The translations under genes and the position numbers were made by a program. From Chloroflexota bacterium (GTDB lineage: Bacteria > Chloroflexota > Anaerolineae > Caldilineales > Caldilineaceae), in the NCBI GenBank assembly GCA_016199425.1, contig JACQGT010000142.1, positions 1 to 9,161 on the forward strand: a stretch of DNA of 9,161 nucleotides. The letters are read 5' to 3'. Below the pieces are notes generated by a model. It worked only from the letters and a program-made list of their open reading frames with translations. It was not told where the DNA came from and did not search any database. Within the stretch, counting starts at the first letter, position 1. The number at the start of each line of letters is the position of its first letter. This document shows positions 5,510-9,161 of the stretch, one piece after another.

Positions 5510-7044
5510 GCAAAGACACAGCCCGCCTGACAGCCCTCACCCTCCTTCTCCTTGGCTGGGGCATCTTCCTCTGGGGGATTCAGCGGGAATTGCCCTACGA
5601 GCCGTTTATTGATGAACCCATTTTCGTGGAGCGCGCCGTCCACATGGCCGCCACGGGTGACTTGAACCCCCGCTGGTTCGGCAACCCCGGCTCCACAACC
5701 ATCTATCCACTGGCCGCTATCTATTATTTCTGGTTTGCGGCCACCGAAGGCGGCTGTCTGCTGCAACCGGATCCCCGTCTGGCGGCCAATTTCAGCGTCT
5801 ACTATCTCGTCGGTCGCCTGCTCACCATTGCCTATGGGCTGTTGACGGTTGCACTGACTTTTGTGTTGGGCAGAAAGGTGGGGGGAACGGCTGTTGGCCT
5901 TCTGGCATCGCTCTTTCTGATCTTCTATCCCACCCTGGCCTGGCATACGACTGTCGTCAGGACCGACACATCGGCTATGTTTTTTGTGGCCCTGGCCCTC
6001 TGGTTCTGTTATCAAATGACAGACGCGCCGCGGCTGCGCCACTTTGTCCTGGCGGGAAGCGCAATGGGGCTGGCTCTTTCCAGCCGCTATCTGATGATCC
6101 CCGTCTACTTCGTCTATTTGGCCTTCTTTCTGCTGCACGCTCCCCGCTGGCGGCAGAACGGACAGTTCGCACTTGTCTTCCGGGGCTTTCTCATCGGCGG
6201 GCTGGTATCCGTGGCTGTCTTTGCTCTGAGTTCGCCCTTCTTCTTTCTCGATTGGAATACGGCCTGGCAAAACCTGTTGGTGGAGGCGCGCAGCAGCCAC
6301 ATCGGCGCGGACGGCAAGAGCTATTGGGAACGGGCTGTCTGGTATCTGACTTCCGCGATTCCTGAGTCTATCTACGGCGCACAAGTGATCGCGTTGCTGG
6401 TTGGGATCGGCTGGAGCGTCTACCAACGCAAGCGGCGTCTTTTGGTACTGGCCGTCTTCCTGCTCGTCTACGTGGCCGCTATCAGCATTCCCGCCCTGCA
6501 CTGGAAGCGCTGGACGATCCAGATTTCCCCGATCCTGGCCCTGCTGGCCGCCTATGGGGTAGACACAACGGCAGCCGCGCTGGGCGGGCGTTCGGCCCCC
6601 TTGCGGCGGATGGCAATTGCGCTTCTGCTGGGGGCCGTCGTGCTGGCCCAACCGGCCTATACAACCGCTCAAGTGGTTATCCGGTTAGACTCTACCAGTA
6701 CACGCATCGAAGCCCGGCACTGGATCGAAGAAAATCTGCCTGCGGGCAGCCGCATCATCGGGGAACTGTACACGGCACCCCTGCAGAACACTTCTTTTAT
6801 CGTCACCCCGCAACCTTTTCTGCCCGAACGCCCTTTCGCTGACTATCTGAGCGGCGCGTTTGACTATGTGATGACCAGCAGCGAAATTTCCAATCGTTTT
6901 GTGGCCGATCCGGAGCGCTACGCGCCCCAACTCGCTTTCTACGCCCAGTTGTCGGAGCTTCCGCTAGTGCAGGAATTTGTCCCCGATCCGTGGCAAGGTG
7001 GGTCGGCGATTCGTATTTTCCGTCTGCCAGAAGGGCAGGAATAG
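5506..7044 (+). CDS. GT39 (PMT/ArnT-like) membrane glycosyltransferase
   Basis: This is probably an integral-membrane GT-C glycosyltransferase that moves a sugar from a polyprenyl-phosphate donor to a protein, lipid or polymer on the outer face of the cytoplasmic membrane. The 512-residue product has an N-terminal membrane helix (about 8-25), then an extracytoplasmic loop with the acidic pair Asp36-Glu37 in F-I-D-E-P, which matches the catalytic Asp-Glu of the PMT family. About eleven further hydrophobic segments run to near residue 385. A-R/G-R-L-L-like and H-T-T-V-V-R-T-D (147-154) segments are typical of the family. The last 110 or so residues are polar and probably form an external domain. 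No Shine-Dalgarno site precedes the ATG; its start overlaps the SDR-remnant stop, which suggests translational coupling. Donor and acceptor cannot be told from sequence. No glycan-synthesis genes adjoin it. Confidence 0.8.
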   Translation: MSKDTARLTALTLLLLGWGIFLWGIQRELPYEPFIDEPIFVERAVHMAATGDLNPRWFGNPGSTTIYPLAAIYYFWFAATEGGCLLQPDPRLAANFSVYYLVGRLLTIAYGLLTVALTFVLGRKVGGTAVGLLASLFLIFYPTLAWHTTVVRTDTSAMFFVALALWFCYQMTDAPRLRHFVLAGSAMGLALSSRYLMIPVYFVYLAFFLLHAPRWRQNGQFALVFRGFLIGGLVSVAVFALSSPFFFLDWNTAWQNLLVEARSSHIGADGKSYWERAVWYLTSAIPESIYGAQVIALLVGIGWSVYQRKRRLLVLAVFLLVYVAAISIPALHWKRWTIQISPILALLAAYGVDTTAAALGGRSAPLRRMAIALLLGAVVLAQPAYTTAQVVIRLDSTSTRIEARHWIEENLPAGSRIIGELYTAPLQNTSFIVTPQPFLPERPFADYLSGAFDYVMTSSEISNRFVADPERYAPQLAFYAQLSELPLVQEFVPDPWQGGSAIRIFRLPEGQE

Positions 7045-7098
7045 AGCGATGGCAGCATTCTTTGTCTGCCGCGTGAACATCTCCGAACAGAAGTGACA

Positions 7099-7269
7099 AT
7101 GAACCGCATCCTTCTTATCGCACTCGGCGCGGCCCTGGGTGCCAACGCCCGCTATTGGATCGGCGTCTAGGCAGCCCGCCACCTGGGCGTGGCTTTCCCC
7201 TACGGCACGTTCTTCGTCAATGTGACCGGCAGCCTGGCCCTGGACCTGATGCAACGTCCCTCCATTTGA
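7099..7269 (+). pseudogene. crcB: Broken fluoride channel gene crcB (Fluc), N-terminal remnant
   Basis: Reading from the ATG at 7099 gives a clear CrcB N-terminus: M-N-R-I-L-L-I-A-L-G-A-A-L-G-A-N-A-R-Y-W, then an in-frame TAG (7168-7170), then F-P-Y-G-T-F-F-V-N-V-T-G-S-L (residues 33-46) in the same frame. CrcB proteins are small dual-topology fluoride exporters of about 120 residues. This frame ends at TGA 7267-7269 after 56 codons, so the C-terminal half, including the later conserved pore residues, is gone. The TAG probably arose from a tryptophan codon (TGG). Two lesions, an internal stop and a 3' truncation, make this a pseudogene. It starts 54 bases after the GT39 stop and has only a weak ribosome binding site. 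I see no fluoride riboswitch ahead of it. Confidence 0.8.
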
Positions 7270-7295
7270 AATAAACCCTACACATCGGCTATACT
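7266..7295 (+). promoter_or_regulatory. Sigma70-type promoter for fhs
   Basis: TTGAAA (7266-7271), an 18-base spacer and TATACT (7290-7295) form a good sigma70-like promoter at the end of the crcB remnant. A start near 7302 would give fhs a 5' leader of about 144 bases. The 18-base spacer equals that of the promoter at 5300-5329. No better match was found between 7045 and 7436. Confidence 0.5.
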
Positions 7296-7302
7296 TGACT
7301 TA

Positions 7303-7320
7303 GTTGATCACCCGATCAAC
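7303..7320 (+). promoter_or_regulatory. Small hairpin or operator at the predicted fhs transcript start
   Basis: GTTGATC (7303-7309) and GATCAAC (7314-7320) are perfect inverted arms around ACCC. The position, 8 bases after the -10 box, means it would lie at the extreme 5' end of the transcript, where a stem-loop can protect mRNA, or could act as a repressor site. Its ATCAAC half is repeated in the leader at 7347-7352 and 7363-7368. Confidence 0.4.
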
Positions 7321-7330
7321 CAGCTATCTG

Positions 7331-7431
7331 ATCCACCTCTCATCCAATCAACCACCCACCCAATCAACTACCCAACCAACTATTTGCCCCGTCATTTTGC
7401 CACAGCACGCACTACAAACACGCACTACAAA
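7331..7431 (+). repeat. G-poor leader of fhs with short direct repeats
   Basis: The leader is strikingly A/C-rich: 7331-7385 contains no G on the + strand. It holds CCAATCAAC at 7344-7352 and 7360-7368 and the variant CCAACCAAC at 7372-7380. Nearer the gene, the 13-base unit CACGCACTACAAA is perfectly duplicated in tandem at 7406-7418 and 7419-7431, and its second copy runs into the ribosome binding site. Such sequence would be almost unstructured as RNA. It may be a translation-enhancing leader or simply low-complexity sequence produced by slippage. Confidence 0.6.
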
Positions 7432-7445
7432 GGAGTATGCGACCC

Positions 7446-9161
7446 ATGCCAAGCAAACCTGTATCCAGCGATCTGGAGATCGCCCAGGCAGCCAAATTAG
7501 AGCCTATCGAAGCCATTGCCGAAAAGATGGGGTTGGAGCGGGATGACATCGAATTCTACGGCAGATCCATGGCCAAGATTCGTCTGGAGGTGCTGGAGAA
7601 GCTGAAGGATCGCCCCAACGCCCGCTACATTCTGGTCACGGCTGTCACGCCCACCCCCTTGGGCGAGGGCAAATCCACAACGACCGTCGGCCTGGGCCAG
7701 GGGCTGCACCACGTGGGCAAGACGGCCAACATCGCCATCCGCCAACCCAGCCAGGGACCGACCTTTGGCATCAAAGGCGGTGCGGCCGGGGGCGGCTACA
7801 GCCAGGTAGTGCCTATGGAGCAGTTCAACCTGCACATGACCGGCGACATCCACGCGGTGACCGCGGCCAACAACCTGCTGGCCGCGCTGATCGACAACCA
7901 CATCTTCCAGGGCAACAGCCTGAACATCGACCCCTACAGCATCACCTGGCGGCGGGTGCTGGATGTGAACGAACGGGAGCTGCGCAATATCATCAGCGGT
8001 CTGGGCGACAAGGGCGACGGACGCCCCCGGGCCACCGGTTTTGACATCTCCGTTGCCAGCGAAGTGATGGCGATTCTGGCCCTGACCACCAGTCTGAAGG
8101 ATATGCGGAAGCGCTTCGGGCGCATCACCATCGGCATGACCGGCGGCAAGGGCAAAGAGCCGGTCACCGCCGAACAGTTGCAGGCCGCCGGCGCCATGAC
8201 TGTGCTGATGAAAGAGGCCATCAAGCCCAACCTCTTCCAGACGCTGGAAAACACACCCGCGCTGGTCCACGCCGGCCCCTTCGCCAACATCGCCCACGGC
8301 AACAGTTCGATTCTGGCCGATCTCATCGGCATTAAAACCGCCGACTATCTGATCACCGAAGCGGGTTTCGGCGCGGACATCGGCGGCGAGAAGTTCTTCA
8401 ACATCAAATGTCGCTACAGCGGTCTGCGCCCGGACGCGGCTGTGCTGGTGGCGACGGTGCGGGCCATGAAGCTGCACACGGGCAAGCACCGGGTGGTGCC
8501 GGGCCGCCCCCTGCCCGAGGCGATGCTGAAGGAGAACCCAGACGAGGTGTACGCGGGCGCGGCCAATTTGCGCAAGCAGATTCAGAACATCCGCGTCCAC
8601 GGCGTCAGCCCGGTGGTCTGCGTCAACCACTTCGCCAGCGATTTCGACAGCGAAGTGGAGGCCATCCGCCGGGTGGCCGCCGAGGAGGGGGCGCGCTGTG
8701 CGGTCTCCACCCACTGGGCCGAGGGCGGTGCCGGTGCGCTGGAACTGGCGCAAACGGTCATCGAAGCGGCGGAGGAGCCGACCGATTTCAACTTCCTCTA
8801 TGAGCTGGAGCAGCCCATCGCAGCCAAAATCGAGAAGATCGCTACGACGATCTACGGCGCAGATGGGGTTTCCTACGAGGCCGAAGCCGAGCGGCAGATT
8901 CGCCAGTACGAGGCAGCGGGCTATGGCAACCTGCCCATTTGCATGGCGAAGACGCACCTGAGCCTGAGCCACGACCCGGCGCTGAAGGGCGCGCCGACGG
9001 GCTTCACCGTCCCCATCCGCGAGGTGCGCGCCAGCGTGGGCGCGGGCTTCATCTACCCGCTGCTGGGGCAGATGCGCACAATGCCCGGTCTTTCCAGCAG
9101 CCCCGCAGCCGAGCGGGTGGACATCGACTTCGCGACAGGCCAGGTGGTGGGGCTGTTCTGA
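7446..9161 (+). CDS. fhs: Formate-tetrahydrofolate ligase (10-formyl-THF synthetase)
   Basis: This cytoplasmic enzyme joins formate to tetrahydrofolate with ATP, giving 10-formyl-THF for purine and one-carbon metabolism or, in acetogens, the Wood-Ljungdahl methyl branch. The 571-residue product is full length for the family (about 555-560). It has the P-loop T-P-T-P-L-G-E-G-K-S-T (68-78), G-I-K-G-G-A-A-G-G-G-Y-S-Q-V (108-121), G-F-G-A-D-I-G-G-E-K-F-F-N (307-319) and the C-terminal M-P-G-L (546-549) ending in G-L-F. The ATG at 7446 is preferred: AAAGGAG (7429-7435) lies 10 bases upstream, whereas the ATG at 7437 is only one base after that site and would add three residues. The stop is the last triplet of the window. 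It appears to be transcribed alone from the promoter at 7266 and is unrelated to the urea genes. Nothing here shows whether the organism is acetogenic. Confidence 0.97.
   Translation: MPSKPVSSDLEIAQAAKLEPIEAIAEKMGLERDDIEFYGRSMAKIRLEVLEKLKDRPNARYILVTAVTPTPLGEGKSTTTVGLGQGLHHVGKTANIAIRQPSQGPTFGIKGGAAGGGYSQVVPMEQFNLHMTGDIHAVTAANNLLAALIDNHIFQGNSLNIDPYSITWRRVLDVNERELRNIISGLGDKGDGRPRATGFDISVASEVMAILALTTSLKDMRKRFGRITIGMTGGKGKEPVTAEQLQAAGAMTVLMKEAIKPNLFQTLENTPALVHAGPFANIAHGNSSILADLIGIKTADYLITEAGFGADIGGEKFFNIKCRYSGLRPDAAVLVATVRAMKLHTGKHRVVPGRPLPEAMLKENPDEVYAGAANLRKQIQNIRVHGVSPVVCVNHFASDFDSEVEAIRRVAAEEGARCAVSTHWAEGGAGALELAQTVIEAAEEPTDFNFLYELEQPIAAKIEKIATTIYGADGVSYEAEAERQIRQYEAAGYGNLPICMAKTHLSLSHDPALKGAPTGFTVPIREVRASVGAGFIYPLLGQMRTMPGLSSSPAAERVDIDFATGQVVGLF

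Noticed and set aside
7045..7098. Fluoride riboswitch ahead of the crcB remnant
   Set aside because: A GCGATGG string and a GGCAG/CTGCC pair are present, but the ordered stems and conserved pseudoknot bases of the crcB motif cannot be assembled in the 54 bases available.
7344..7431. CRISPR-like or iteron array in the fhs leader
   Set aside because: Repeat units are only 9-13 bases, imperfect or directly abutting, with no constant spacers and no cas or replication genes.
7296..7445. Folate or glycine riboswitch in the fhs leader
   Set aside because: The leader is G-poor and nearly free of complementary segments beyond one 7-base stem, so an aptamer of known type cannot form.

Overview
The window looks like chromosomal DNA of a GC-rich, free-living bacterium. 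Protein character (UrtBCDE, UreG, a biuret-hydrolase-like amidase, a bacterial GT39 membrane protein, Fhs) and short intergenic palindromes suggest Chloroflexota (Anaerolineae/Caldilineae type). That assignment is an impression from sequence character, not a search result. All supported genes lie on the + strand.

Region 1 (1-3682) is most of a high-affinity urea ABC transporter: permeases urtB and urtC, then ATPases urtD and urtE, tightly packed with clear Shine-Dalgarno sites and a GTGA overlap between urtC and urtD. The substrate-binding gene urtA is not in the window and probably lies just upstream, because the window opens with a palindrome and a second hairpin before urtB.

Region 2 (3683-5274) continues the nitrogen theme. 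It has the urease nickel-chaperone GTPase gene ureG, with an unusual C-terminal His/Asn-rich tail, and an isochorismatase-fold cysteine hydrolase that resembles biuret amidohydrolases. Each is preceded by a long inverted repeat. Together with the transporter they suggest scavenging of urea and urea-related compounds. The urease subunits and the other accessory proteins (UreD/E/F) are not here.

Region 3 (5275-7436) is a turnover zone. It holds a palindromic repeat related to the one at the window start, a good promoter, a 47-codon remnant of a short-chain dehydrogenase whose stop overlaps the start of a GT39-type membrane glycosyltransferase gene, then a crcB (fluoride channel) remnant with an amber codon and a missing C-terminal half, then a promoter and a long A/C-rich leader with small repeats.

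Region 4 (7446-9161) is a complete formate-tetrahydrofolate ligase gene (fhs), whose stop codon is the last base triplet of the window.

I see no CRISPR array, transposase, tRNA, rRNA or defence system. The points most worth a second look are the SDR-remnant/glycosyltransferase stop-start overlap, the UreG tail, the urt-ureG-hydrolase grouping, and the related palindromes that bracket it.
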